Source of the DNA: Sclerurus mexicanus
Taxonomy: Eukaryota > Chordata > Aves > Passeriformes > Furnariidae
Length of the DNA stretch: 64,000 nucleotides
Assembly: GCA_013396755.1 (NCBI GenBank)
Contig: VWZF01003842.1
Coordinates: 1,403,442 to 1,467,441, forward strand
Direction: 5' to 3'
A model generated the notes under the pieces. The model worked only from the letters and a program-made list of their open reading frames with translations, was not told the origin of the DNA and made no database searches. The position numbers were made by a program, and so were the translations under genes. This document shows, in pieces, positions 40,800-54,800 of the stretch; the stretch's first letter is position 1; each line of letters opens with the position of its first letter.

Positions 40800-43700
40800 T
40801 CTAAACTGATAATGTCAAAATTAACATGCACATTCTACCATGAAACTGAAATTATAAAGGCTGAGTATTTGGGGGGGGGTGTGTGTTAAAGTAATTGCAT
40901 AAGTGTTTTCTTAACTTAGTATTTTAGAATGAATGACTCATCCTTTAATGACTTAGAAAAATAATTTCTAAATGGATTCCCACCCTCCCCCCAGTCCATA
41001 TCAAGGGACTTGAGACATGTCTATGTTGATCATCTGATTCTTGTTGTGGGAACAGTTCCTCGGTAGAACACTCATTTAGATTGCAAAAAATACAGTAAAA
41101 CATTCTTAATATAAAGGAAAATTTGTTCCTGAAACACGTAGGCTGTAAAAATTGAAATCCTCTATGCTTTGCTTTTGGTACTTGCACTGTTGTAAATCAA
41201 TTTAATGCTCTTCTCTCCAGCCCTCTTCCATATTCTTAGGTTTGGAAGCAGTGCCTTATTAGTCTGAAAATTTGATTGTGTGAATGGGGTCAAAGTTTGA
41301 CTTGCACAGTTTGGTTTGTTTATTGATTTGTTTTCCTGAATCAGTGGCAGACAGCTCAGTGAGTACGGCTTTGGCAGCATCAGACTGACAAGAGCTGTAG
41401 GTATCCCACTGTCTAACGGTGGTATTACTTTGTGTACAAGCAGAGGGTTTCAAATGGTGTGCAGTTGTTTAGCCTTTCCTTCACAGATGGCATCATCTTC
41501 CTCTTTGCCTGCAAAACTTGTCATTGGGAGAATCCGTTTGATAGAATTACTCATTGTTATTATGCAAATGTTTTTACCAAGGACAATTTCTTTGTCAGTT
41601 GACACTTGGGATGAGACAAATTTTTGTTCTTTCCAGAACAAAGCTAAATTGTGAAGGAAAAGGGTCTCCTAGTTGGACCAGATAAAACTACTTGAAAGAC
41701 CATCAATTTTAGAATGCATAAAATATTTTTTGCAGTACTTTTCTAAGTACTACTAACACAGGTACAAGAAGTAAGAGATGATGAAAAATTTAGAATGCTT
41801 TGTAAGCAACTCTGGTTTAGTTTTTCCGAGTAATTTACTTTGGATACTTATTTTTTTTCTTGGAAGTCTCTGCCAGGAGCTCGGAGTTAAGTTTTGAGGC
41901 AAATATTTTATGACTGTTGTGAGGAAAAACTACCCCTAAGCCTGCCCCTTCATTTTCAGGTCTGTTTCAGTGTTGCTGTTACTCCTGGCAAGATTCTAGC
42001 GCAGTTTATTTTGGGTTCAGTGTGCTACCAAGATCATGGCATTTCTCAAAATAATCCCCTAAACCTCACATTTATTTTTTGTGCAAGTATTTGAGCATTT
42101 TTTGCAAATTCTGCTTTCTTGTTCAATAACATAACCCTCAGTACACTCTTTCCATTAATTTCTGCTTCTGAAAACATGAGTGATGTCCAGAAAGTGAGTG
42201 GAATAGTAAGAAGCCTTTGAAGGCCTTGCATTTTAGAAAGAGAGTCGTTTACTAGTGACTTTGACTGAGTTTCATGAAATTCTCTTTGAAATATGTGGCT
42301 GATTTACCTGAGCATGCCTTGAAAAATTGGATTCAGTGTCTTAAAAGAGTTTGAAGAGCAAGAAAAGAAATAAGTTCATGAATTAGTTGAGGAGGGTGGT
42401 TCCTTACAGAAGTAGGAGTATGTGTTCTCAGTCACTGGAGAAATGGATTCCTGTGCCCTCAATTTATCATAGCCCCGTCATGGCAAAGCCTGTTCAGCCC
42501 TGCTACAATGTCATTTCATTTGATTGTCAGGCTTCTGTAGGTGGCAGTTTTCAAATGAAGGTGCACTCTGAACAGAATGCAAACATGTCGATCCTGCTTT
42601 CCCACAGTGTTTGTAAACTGTCCAACTAAAAGCAGAACCAAAAAACCAATGCAATTCTTCTCCATGTTTGTTTTAATAATACCGCCATGGATGAATATCC
42701 GGAGGTTTCTGGCCATGCCACATGCTTGATATAAATAGCTGTACAAAGTAGAACTCAGCAGAGATTACCAAACTTGGTGGTTTGGATTGTGATTCAACTT
42801 CAGCCAAGATGGCAAAAGCAAGCTGGTAATTATCCTTGCTAGCCTGAAGCTGCGATGATGTTTATGGCTTATGAAAGGCCTTGTTTTCTTCCTTAGTGCC
42901 CTGGCCACCAGTGTGTCCTTACCTACAGCTCCTGAGCAGGCTAGCAGGGAGTGGTCTCAGGCAAGGGTGGGTTGGCTCTGCCATTTATTTCTACAGAAAA
43001 AGCATAAAGTAATGGAGGAATCATGGAAACTCAAGCTTACCCCATCTTAGTTCTTAGCTCATGGTCTTTTCTACCCCACCTCCCTGTGGAATCAGCCTCC
43101 TCTTCCTCCTTTCCCCTCCAGCAATCCCCCTTAACTGCATGTTAGGGCCCTCTGTAGGTTCTGCCAAAATAGAATTGTAGGTTTGAAATAAGTTTCTTTC
43201 AAGGTCTGAACCAGTTACTGTTCCAGAAAGAGGAATTTTTGCCTGGCAAGTGTTGGACAATATTAGTAATAAATGGTGCTCATAGCTCTACCTATGGGAG
43301 CCTTGTACGGTGTGTGTTAGTCATTCCTAAACAACTAAGGAGAAGGCCATGAGATGCATTAAGTAATTCCCTGTGTCTTAACTGCCTCTTTAGTTATGGG
43401 GTAGTTTTCATCTAGATAGAAAAACCAAAATGGGTATTAATTGCATCCTTTGTCAGTGTATTGTTTTAGGCCCATTATTGATAATAAGCTAATAATAATA
43501 AGACTATATAAAGCTAATGTAATTTGGAACTGAAGTATTTTAATGGTAAAAGTTGCTAAGATGAAGTCAAGAATTTGTCTGTGCCTCGCTTTTAGAACAG
43601 ACGCTTTTAAAATTCTTTAGGTAGTTGATGACTTCATTATTTTATGAGGCAAAATTTATCTTGAGTACAAACTCAGGGTACAAAACACTAATAATTTGAT

Positions 43701-46700
43701 TTAAAAGGCTTTATTGCTGCTGTCTAGGAATAGCTGATAAAAATGAGTTACTTCCAGGAGACTGGAAAGATTGCTGGACTACTGGAGAAATTTCTTTGCA
43801 TGTAGGATCACCTGCACGTAATAAAAGATGCTGGAGTGGCATGGGATTCATGGAGGGTAACTTAATTGCAGGCAGCTCTTCAGAGAAGAGCTGGAAGGTT
43901 AAGAGTTATGGCAAACATAAGTCTCTTAAAAAAACAGGTATTCTCAGTAATTGCAGCAAATGAAAATAAAACCCTTTACCTTATGTATGCCATCAGAGTA
44001 AAGGAAATGCAATCTAAAAATTTTTAAGGAGCTTTCATTAATCTAATGCATGCATGGGATTGATGAGTTATATATGCAAGTTTAGGAGTGGTAAAAGGGC
44101 AAAAGAAATAATAGGTTGTGAACTTGTTCTAGGGTTAAGTAACAAGCTGTTGAGAAAAGGACACCGGGCCATGACATCCTCCCTCCTCTTTGGGGTTGTT
44201 GGGTTCATTACTTAGATGATAGTTTCTGACAGGATTTTCAGTGACACTGGTGTTTCCTGACTCTGGCAAAATATTGTGATAAATGAAAATAAAACATGCC
44301 GTTGTTTCCGTGACTTTCAAAGCTGTTCAACTCTGCATCGACTCTGTATATGTACATATGTGCCAGTGCAATTTTGACTCGAGAATTACTTCAGTCTAGT
44401 AGACAAAATAGCTCTGGGTGAGTAGGTGTAGTTGATTTTTTTTTCTTTACTCAAGGTGTTTAAAAGATCAATTTTTCCTGTATATGAGAATGCAACTTCC
44501 ACTGGATAACTTGTTTTTACTTTACTTTCATATACTTGGACTGTACTTGTTTCTCTTCCTCCGGCTTCACAATATGGCTGTGAAGATGTGACTCAGTTCT
44601 CTACTAGCCTGTGAGTGCCACATGTTGTTTGGTTTTTTTACTTAAAAATACATATTATTTTGGGGTTTTGTTGAATTTCAGCAGGGTTCTTGCCCAAAGG
44701 CCTCTTCCCAGGAAGTGGACAACTTTTAATCTGGCCATCAGTTGGAAATCTAGGTTGAGGTTCAGAAGTGGAGTGCAAATATGAAGTCTAAAAAGGTGTC
44801 AGTTCACTGTGGTTGGTGGACTCCTTCCATGCTTCTGTTCCTGCTGTGACCTTGTGAGAACAAATATGTCCATATCTTTGTCGATTAGGGCAGCACTGGC
44901 AAGTAAGGGAGATAAAAAGCTGCACTGTACAGCCAAAAGACTTATTTAGCATACTGTTCTTTGGAGATGCACTGGTACAACATGTACTGCTGCCTGATCA
45001 GGGCGTGTTTTCAACTGCTGTCTCAATCTTGTCTCTACTCAGCTGCTTTTATTTCAGGAAAGTGCTACTTGTGAGATCTCATGCTTTGCTAAATACTGCA
45101 CAAGGTCCGCTTTGCTTAGTGGGGCATTTACAAGGAATGGCTTCACAGTAACTCTCTGCTGTTATAGTTTCAGCTTTCATAAACCTTTCTGTAACCAAAG
45201 AGATTACTTTCTTCAGAATACTATTACAGAACAAATAAACACGTAGTTTTTCTAAGACCCCTAAGATCAGCTTTTGTTATCAACACCTGATCTAACAAAT
45301 TTACTTCCATGGTCAAGGGTTTGCAGACCAATCTCAGGAGTCAAGAGGTTTGCTACTTACAAAAATATGACCTTATTTATGAGCTTTATTTAGGAAATAA
45401 ATGCAAGCACTTGCTTTTTTTTTTTTTTTTTTACTTTCTTCCAAATATTGTTCCTCACATCTCAGGGTAGCCAAAGGAATAAAAGTTTTGGTTCATTTGT
45501 TATAATGCCACAGATATGGGAAGAAGTACTAAAGCAAGACATTCAAAACTTAATATGATGTAAAAGTGTACAGGGTACAATTATCATCTTGTCTCTTCAG
45601 ATAAGCATTAGGTGGAGATGCTATAAGACAGGATTCAGCAGTCAGCAAAGGGTACATGAAGATTTTAGGCTTTCAGATGTTGGATCAGCAGCATTTCATG
45701 GCATTTTAGGCATTATACTGCATGCTTTGCCTCCTTTTGTGTCGGTGTCTCCCACAACTGAATCCTGCTTCTGCATCCAAATTCCTGGTTTTTCCACAAG
45801 AAGGGTTTTACATGGATTTTGTTGAAGATTTTTATGTGCATTTCCAGGATTATTTTTCCGAAAGAGTTTAAAGCACCACTCTGTAGATGAACATTTGAAG
45901 TTCTTGAACCGTAAAATATCTGGTTTTCCTCAAAAAGTCTCCAGGTAGTGATGCATTTTTTATCACTCAGTGAACAGAATCAAATAGCCTGCATTTCCTC
46001 ACAGCTCCCTGTATGGAGGAGGTGTGCTGGAGGAGGGAGTAAATATCTTTGAGAAGTTTTTGTGATACTCTTTTATTCTCATTTCTTGATTAGCGTATCT
46101 GTCTGCTGTCATTCACTGCTTGAGAGCTGGAGTTAGAACATCTCTTAGTAGGTATTCTAGTGCCTGATTCAGCTGCTATTAAAGTGTGTTCAGATTTTAC
46201 TACCTCTCCAAAACACAAGGGAGATCAGTCCTAATGCAGTAATCTGGAAAGAATATTTAGTGTTCCAAGTCCTGTCAAAAACACTTGAGGACTAACAAGG
46301 TGTGCTTTTAAACCTCCTTCAGTGCTCAGCTTCATTGAAATAGATGGCTGGACTATGAAAGTAATTTTTACTCTCATTCTGAAACACCTGACGGAAAGTG
46401 ATACCCTATCAAGCTGGGAATAGATGAACTTTCCAGCTGTGGGTCCAGTGTGATCAATGGTAACTATCCATCTCGGGGACGTTTGAGGGAGATTGCTGAA
46501 CAGAACCAGCAGCACAGGTATCGATCCTGCTCTGCAGCATCAGTGATGGAAGGTGTGAGGCTGCCTTGGTCCAGCAGGCGAGGATTGCCAAATGCTCCAA
46601 AAATGTTTTAGTGGTTTCAAACCTCTTGTGATGTTAAAACAAATACTGTTTAATGGGAGTTTGAGCTTCAGCATCCTTAGCAGTCATGAATATACATTGT

Positions 46701-47849
46701 GCTAACTATATACTGTTGGAATTTCATCTGGCCATTTTTAAAGAAGAGCTGCCTTTTAGTTAAATTTCCTCCTTAAATATATGTTTCATGTTATGTAATT
46801 CTAAAAATCTTAGAAAAATTGCAGTACTGTCACATCTTTTGTGCTGTTAATTCACATAAAGTGATGAGCAATGGCAAGGCAGCTGCTGCATTATGGCTAT
46901 TGCTAATCAATCCGAATAAATTTGAGAATTTTATTATGGTTTCTCTCCAAAACTGTCAGCATGAAGTATACAAAATTTCTTGCTTTTGTAGCTCAGATGA
47001 GGGCTGTATTGATGTGAAATTCTTAATGGTATGTAAAGCTCCTTATCATGTGATCTCTTGATCTCTCAGTAAAATATGCCTTGATAAGTAAATGGAGAGG
47101 GTTTTTTCATTGTCTCATGGTACTTTCATTGGCTCTGTACTTCTGTGGAACTTTTTATTTTTCATTCATCCTATTTCTGCTGCTGCTGCTTCCAATCTTG
47201 CCACTGGAGTTTTTACTTGGCTTCTAGGCTGTTACAATTCTCTTCCACTTTTGTGTATTTGCCAAGTATCCTGGATGTCAGGCTTACTGTTTTGATATCT
47301 TCTGTGCACTCAGCTTTATTGTCAGTGGGATTCTTTCTAAGTCATCTGCCCACAGAGCTGTATTGTGGAGCTGAGGGCACTGGAAAATGAGGGAGACCAA
47401 GTAAGTGTGGGAAGGATGTAAAAGGATATGAATGTTTCTCTCTTTGCAGTTGGGTTACAGGTGTCCCTTTTTCCAAAAGGAGTCCTCTTATTCCAAAGCT
47501 TGTAACAGTGCATGTAAGAATTACTTTCACTACAAAGCTAATAACAGTTACAGGCTTTGAGGAAATCAAACATGAGACTGCTGCTAAATATAAATATGAC
47601 TTTTGCATTAATACATCCAAAAAGCAGTAACAGTTAAGAAGAAACACAAGTGGGTTTGGTTTTGTCTGTGAAATAAGTTTTCCATAACATGTTTTGTGGG
47701 TGCGTGGCTGTTTCTTCTGAAGCAGAAAGTGAAGCACTATATGTCTATGTCACAAACATTACAAGTTTTTTAGTATCTGTGATGGAAGATACTTTTCTGT
47801 AAGAAGTATACCTATTGTATTGATGGCTCTTGGGCAAAAGCCAATATTT
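40800..47849. other. Intergenic sequence downstream of MTR
   Basis: No exon with a recognisable protein, no RNA gene and no clear transposon was seen. It holds nine G followed by TGTGTG (40871-40885), a run of 18 T (45415-45432) and T/G-rich text at about 44625-44672. Open frames are short and look random. Confidence 0.65.
45415..45432 (-). repeat. Poly(T) run, 18 bp
   Basis: Eighteen consecutive T. It could be the reverse complement of an old poly(A) tail, but no retroposed gene was recognised next to it. Confidence 0.9.
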
Positions 47850-48105
47850 AATCACAGAATCACAGAGTATGCTGAGTTGGAAGGACCCATCAGGATCATC
47901 AAGTCCAATTCCTGGCCCTGCACAGGACACCCCAAGAATCACACCATGTGCCCAAGAGAGTTGTCCAAACACTTCTTGGACTCAGACAGGCTTAGTCCTA
48001 TGACCACTTCCCTGGGGAGCCTCTTCCAGTGCTCAGCCACTCTCTAGGTGAGGAACCTTTTCCTGGTATCCAACCTAAAAATCCCTGACCTGGCTTCATC
48101 TTGTA
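47850..48105 (-). mobile_element. CR1 LINE 3' fragment, about 255 bp
   Basis: The plus strand is the reverse complement of a CR1 3' end of the subfamily beginning atcacagaatcacagag: gctgagttggaagga, ggatcatcaagtccaattcc, tggccctgcacaggacac, gaatcacaccatgtgcc, tgaccacttccctggggagc, aaccttttcctggtatccaa. It is the youngest-looking transposon in the window. It differs in subfamily from the copy at 35993-36660. Confidence 0.95.
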
Positions 48106-48788
48106 ATGTTTGACATTTCTATGTACATACTACAGTTACAGCTGCTTGGGGAATGCTGTCTACTCATCGTGCTGGACCTCACTCCATCCCCTTGAAGCAA
48201 GCAGCATTCCTTTGCTAGAGGCTGGTATGAGCTGAGGTAAGAGAATTTTTACTCTCCCCCTTCCCCACTTTTCATATAAGCAAAATGAGAAGGCACATGC
48301 CTTGTAGCACTGGCAGCACTAACTCCAGAGGTTTGGGAAGACGTATGCACCTTTTTAGGATTATTTCTCAGCTATGACTGAAGGACAGTAGGTACCTGCC
48401 CACAGATTGCTGTTTAAGGGGGCTGAAAGTCCCATGTTATCAAAAGTGAGATTTGTCCAAAACTGGTGTTGAAACATTTTTTGCACTTTATTTAAGTATA
48501 CCTATTTTGGTCATCTGCTGATTCTCCCCAGTACAACTGACTGGTCCTCTAGTCATAATCTGCTTTGTTAGTCCCTGGAAAAACAGCCACCTAAGTAGGG
48601 AAATGTTTCAGATTAAGAACAGTAATCTGTCACTGGACTCATGACTGGGAGATACATTTCCATCTTTCGTAGCCACTTACTGGGTCCACTTCTGGTGGAG
48701 AGTTCTGGTATATTTTTAATGATTTTATTTAAAACTGCAGTCTCTAGGGCCTCTGCTTTTGCATATTTAATTGGTTGTGGGTCTTGGA

Positions 48789-48868
48789 TTAAAAGAAAAC
48801 AACCCAAAACCGAAAATCAATACCAACTGAAAGCAAACACAAAAAAAACCTCCAAAAGCAAACAACCT
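48789..48868 (+). repeat. A/C-rich low-complexity tract
   Basis: Built from aaaac, caacc and aaaacc units with few T or G. A similar tract follows at 49169-49205 (aaacaaacaaaaaacccc). Same character as the tract at 16588-16730. Confidence 0.7.
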
Positions 48869-51800
48869 TAACTTTAAATGTTAATTTCCAGGCTAGTCTG
48901 CAGTAATTGAGTCCAGGTGCTGTTTCCATGAACTGTTACACTCTTCACCTGCACTTAGGTAATACAGATGAAACTGTAACAGTTGTCTTTGTATGGGAAT
49001 ATTTTAAATAAATCATTCCTAGTCTGCTACTGGTAATGACAAGCCACTATTTGCACATATAAAGCAACTATTCCTATATTGATAAACGTTTTTTGAAACC
49101 ATTCTGATGGCAGAGGTAAGAACAGGAGTCAGACTGGTTGCACCTCAGCACTTCCATTTCCAAGCAAATAGAAAAACCCAAACAAACAAAAAACCCCACA
49201 AATCACAAGACTTTGCTGCAGCCTGGATTGTGCAAGTTGGTGAATGTTCTCTGTGCAACAATGCTGCAAGGGGAAATGGGCTTAGTGTTGACTGCAGGAT
49301 GGATCAAGTTTCTGGTCCACTCAGCTCCAGCATGGCCTTATGCCCAAGTGTATGCAGGGAGGAGAGCCAAGTTTTTGCTTGGAGAATGATGTGGACTTAT
49401 CCTGTCTTATGGCTAGGGATCAGTGAAATCCAGTTCCCATATGTCCCCTCTTTTGATTTACTATGAAGCTACTGCGGAAAAGTGTCAGCACAAAAAGCAG
49501 ATTTCTTGCTTGCTTCTAATAGCTTGTGTGAATTTTATTCTCTGTTCTTGACATTCTTGACCAGCTGGTGCCTCAGAGTAACTGCAACAGTCATGAAAGT
49601 TTTGCTTGTAGAAGCAACTAGTGTAGCACAGTGTGGAAGATACCACTGCTTAGAGGATTGGGGAATTGACGGCTGGATAACCATGTGACAGCGCACTTGA
49701 GATATGACTTGGCAGCCTTTCATTTATGTTCCAGTTTTAGCCTCAAGAAGGGTCTTTTAAAACCAATGAATATGACTCCTTAATGAAATACTATAGATAA
49801 CATAGTCCCTGTAATCTTTTGATCCTTTAATCAAAACTCAGACTGACTGAACTCCAATTTGTCATATAAACCTGATCCATCTTAGAATGCAATTGACCTG
49901 ACTTTAAAATATATTCTGTTGGTGGAGAGCAACCATGGTGCCTTTTCACGGTGAAATGAAATGTTGCTTAATACAGTTACCGAGTTACTCTGCAGAAGCC
50001 AGGTATACTGTACTGCAGGTTGTGTTTTATTAGCCAGGGAAATTCTTACTGATCCCAAAATCTGAAATTTGCTGCATACTTATTTTTAAATTCTAGAATG
50101 TATGAACAGCAGATATTGTATTATTAGACACAAAGCATTGCTGAGCTTTAGCTCAAAGGCACAATAGTTTTAAGAAATAACTTTCTGATGTAAAAATTAT
50201 GTATAAGCATAAAATATTTCCTGCTTTCAGAAAGATAACTGGACAGTACATGTGTGAGCAAATGAGGTAAGTACTGTGAATACACAGATTGGATTTTGTT
50301 CCATAAATATGTATTTAGCAAGTGTGCCATACTACAAGCACAGCCTTATGCTCCATAAAGCAGGGCTGGAGGATCACAATGTAGTTAATCACCAATGCTT
50401 GTGAGGATCTGGATGAATATTCTTTAGAAAGAGTGAGAATTCTATATTCAGCTTGAGAGTTTACAGCTTTTATACAATACGCCTTTTGAGTATAGCTAAG
50501 CACAGTTTGTCAGTCTTCACATGCTTTGTGGGGAATTGTATTCTTGTCGTGTGTGAAAGAGAATACCAGCCTCTTCTGCAACAGAAATGTTAATTGGGGT
50601 GATTAATTTTTCTGCTGGAGTGGGAACTTAGTCTTACAACTTTTGATTATGTGAAAGATCCAAGTGCTATATAGGAATGGGTAATTGCTTAGAGATCTTA
50701 TTCATATAGGAAGATCAAGGTCCTTACTGAGGAATTCATATCATCCATCAACTAAATAGATTTGGTTTGCACTGACAGCAACTCTGGGTTTTCTTTTTCC
50801 TTCATCATTGTTGATGTTGCAATAAGTACTACAAATTTATAGGATGCACTACATTGTCAGGTACACATTTGAGAAGATGCTGAGCATCGGCACATCAGAG
50901 GGTAAGCAGCAAAATAAATGCATGTACTGTGCATGTGGAAGCTGGATAAATAGTTTTGAACCTTTCCCTGACTAGAAATAAAGTTTTTGAGGTATCCATA
51001 GACCAGCTGTGAAAAGAAACATCTTTTTAACACGCTTTCACAGATTTCCTCTAAATGGTGCCATCTGCACACCTTTATATCATTTTATAGTTACTTCAGA
51101 AAAATGCAATTTGAGTTCCTTTATTTCCAAACCTTCTCTTCTAGAGATGGCATATTTTAATTCACATGTGTGTTATTATCATAATAGTTTAGTAGGTTCT
51201 TTTTATACATTTTGAAATAACTTATATTTTCTGTTTCTTAAATTGGGTATACGTGTTTCTACTACTACACCGTGGCTTATAATGGAATTCTGTGAAAGAT
51301 TGCCCTGCAGTTTTATTGCTGAGTGATGAAGACAAACTCCTAAGAGTTTCAAGATAACTTGATTTACTTCTAATACCTAACATGGTATTGAGTTGGATCA
51401 GATTGTGTTCAGATTTATATTCTTTTCTGAGTACTTCTAATCCCATTTTTCTGATTTTCACTGCATTGTGCTAATCCTAGAGAAATCACTGGTCTGGCTA
51501 GGTCTGTCCTCTGGAACCACAGCTCTTGAGGCTTCTCTGCACTGCTGCCTCAAAAATTTTGCCTTTCTTTACGGTTTCCTACTTGAAATGAGACGTGCTT
51601 AGTACAGGATTAATGATGACATTAAGGAGTGAGATGCTCTCGTATGAGTTGATGCGGGGCTTGCCAAATGCCTCTTTAGACTGCACTAATGCACAGCGGG
51701 CTGCTCAGAGTGGAAGCCTGCCAGTGACCTGCTGGTGGTGTTCGTGCCTGGCCCTGTCCCCAGCCTTCACACTCATCCGTGCTGGCACCAGTGCTTGTGG

Positions 51801-54800
51801 CTGCAGGAAGGTGCCTCAGTGAGCTGCAATACAAACCCTCTCCCCACACTGCCTGGGAAGTCAAAGCAGCAAAGTAACCCTGTCTTGTTTCACTATCCAG
51901 CTGTTTACTGGATCAAAGAGATAGGCAGAGAGAAAGGTGGGCAACCTGTCAGGACTACTTTTATTTTGTAGGAGTGAGTGTCAGCTTAAACACATATTAA
52001 AGCATAGCTCAAGTAGTTTGTTAAATGGCAGCCCTGACTCCACAGTAATTGAAGTTACAAATGTAGGAGAAATGGCAAAAGAACGCATCATCTTTTTAGC
52101 TGGATATTATAGTGCTACTGAGAGGACACCTAGCTTACCCTGCCAATGTTCATGTTCCTGGTTTGCTGCTGGTGGTTAAACTATTCAGAAATGCTTAGTT
52201 GAGAAGTTCTGTAAAGAGATCTGGCCAAAAAGTCCACAGTTCAAACATACACTTTTCTTTGACTAAAATGGTAATTGATAGATTCTTATTGCTTGAGTTT
52301 GTTTATTCAGTAATTGAACCACTGACATCTAAGGACTGTGTTTCAAGTTACGGCATTGCGATGAATTAAAAAACATAGTAGAAATACCCATGTGGGGATA
52401 TAAACTATAACAGCAAGGAGTACTGTGTAAACAAATAGTTTAGACTCTCAAAACCTTTTTTCATTCTACTTATTCTGAGCACTGAAAATGAAAGGCTTCA
52501 GAATCTCTGAGCTATTTGAAGGAGTAAATGCAAAAACAAAAGTCTTGACGGTTTTGCAAAATCTTTTCTTGTGGGAAGAAAGACTTCTTGATAAGATCTA
52601 AAATGAAGTCCTGCCCAAGCGTAGTCATGGAAGAGTGCATGAGCACAGTGATTTTCACAACAGCAGAAATGTTAACAGCAGCCATATTTCAGTGGGAACA
52701 GCTACATCCTTCCTATATTGAGCATACTACTCCACAGCCTTTGTCTTAAATAGCTGTATCATGTTTTTGTGAGCTATCAAACACCTGCCATCCTGCTCAG
52801 CTGTGGAGGGGACAACATAATAGAATTGCTCTGTATGGTACAGAGGAGCTTCACCAAGACCAGTGCTGCTTCCCTGGTGCAACTGTGGCTGCACTTGGGG
52901 GTTTGTCTTCCAGCCTGTGTCAAGGAGTCTGCCTCCTGCTGCCCATCTTGCAGAACTAGGCCTGCAGGAGCCTGTAGATCACATAGGAGATTAAAGACAG
53001 ACCTTTATTTTTTTACAGTCAGGGCAACTATCTGATGAACAAATCTCCAAGTGCTAAAATAGTAATGATTTTCTAACATCTAACTAATTTACTGATTAAT
53101 ATTGATCTTTCCTTCTGCAATTTCTGGAATTGCAAGAATCACATAGTGAAATCTTTGTTGTGCTGTAGAGAAGTGTGATAATATGGTCAAAATCTGAAAC
53201 TCATAACTAGGACGGTAGGTTGCAGTGGCTCTTTCAACACTTTGCCTATTTAGGCAAGAACTTGTCCCCATTTTTGCCAATTTAACTTTATACTACTTAT
53301 CTTTGGCCACACTAAATGACCACTACCTAAAAATATCTCTCTGCTCTCTTACCCTAAGTCAACTGAAAACTCCCTGCTATGGAGACAAATCTCAGGAGTT
53401 GAAGCTGCACAATAACCTTCTAAAAACAATGAGAAGGACCCCTAGGCAGTATACTTTGGAGCAAAGCCAGTCATTTCACCCAGCTTCTCCAACCCCCTTC
53501 CCAACAGCAGCAAAAGGAGAAAGGCACAAATGGTTAAAAAAAATAAAAAATACACAAAGTAACTAAATCTCTAATGCAAGTCCTGGTCACTGACATTTTA
53601 ATTTGTTCATGCCTTAAAAAAGAGAGATCCTATGTCAGAAAGAGTCCATCAATGTTACCTGTGTGTGGGAAGGAAGGAAATTCTTAGAGGGAGGAGAGAG
53701 GGGTTAAAAGGGCAGGGAGGGCCAGCTCAGGTTTGAGTTTTTCAGGGCAGTGGAGGAAATGTGGGCTGCTGCAAGGGGCATCCCTCCCCAAGGCAGCATT
53801 TACTGCCCTTCCTGATGCTTTTGTGGGCTAGAAGGATGATTCTGAGTAGGTTTGTGTCGTTACTCCCTGGGTTCTTCAAGGAGCAAGACTTCCTTTTCCT
53901 TGTACACAGAGACACACAGGAGATACTGAGGAGGTGGGGCTGAAGGCAGGTTCAGGGGAAGAGGGAGATGGCACAGGGGCTCCTCTCTTGTAGGTCACCA
54001 TGCAACCATCATGTTGCACTCCTCCTATCATCCTGGGACTGGATGAAGCATGGAGTATGTCCCTTTCAGTGATTACATCACCACAGACATGTACCAAGGG
54101 AGGACTGTGGGGCTGAAGTTGGGTTATAGCCAGAGCCTGGAGTGAAGCTCTACAATTGCTCCCAGGCCTAAGATACAGTCCCGCACAACAAATTCCCGGT
54201 GACTTCTACACCCCCTGTAAAACATTAGTCCTCAGCCCTAAATCCTACTATCTGCTTTCCTGTATTTTCACCTTCTTCACACTGTGGTGGGTATGAGCTC
54301 TTTCTTCCCCCAGCCTAAAGCTTTCTGTGGTACGTCATCATGTGCTGCTGGCAGAGCTGAGAGCTTGGGCAGCTCCTTTGAGAGAAAGGTGGGTTTACAG
54401 CACAGCGACATTACTCCAGACATACTCTATTCTCCTGGAGCTTTGTGCATTAGCATAAGTAGGTAAGTGCAGGCACCTTGCTTTGATGCTCCCTGAGCCT
54501 ACTGCAGTACCTGGGCCTTGTATAAGCATGAGAGAGTGCATGAAGGGTTTTTTGGCCTCCCAGCTGGCCATGTAAGGCAAAAGCTGTGGAGCACTTTCTG
54601 GCAGGTCCATGTTGTTCACACAGGTTCCCACTGAATGCTAAACACTGCCACTGCATGAAACAAGTGCGCTCTGCTGTCTGCTTCAAATGGCAAAAAGGCT
54701 GCCTTGGCTGTGGACGGGAGTGTGCGCTATTCTGTGCACAGGGTAGGTCATGTCGCGTAACTTTGGGCACCTAATTTAGGAATGGAGCTGTGCTAGGTTC

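Noticed and set aside
53225..53566. Plus-strand open frame of 113 codons
   Set aside because: Low-complexity ending, no family pattern, no flanking splice or promoter signals; length is within chance for AT-rich sequence of this size.
53690..54130. GC-rich patch considered as a CpG island or promoter
   Set aside because: CG dinucleotides are scarce; the patch is mainly purine-rich runs.
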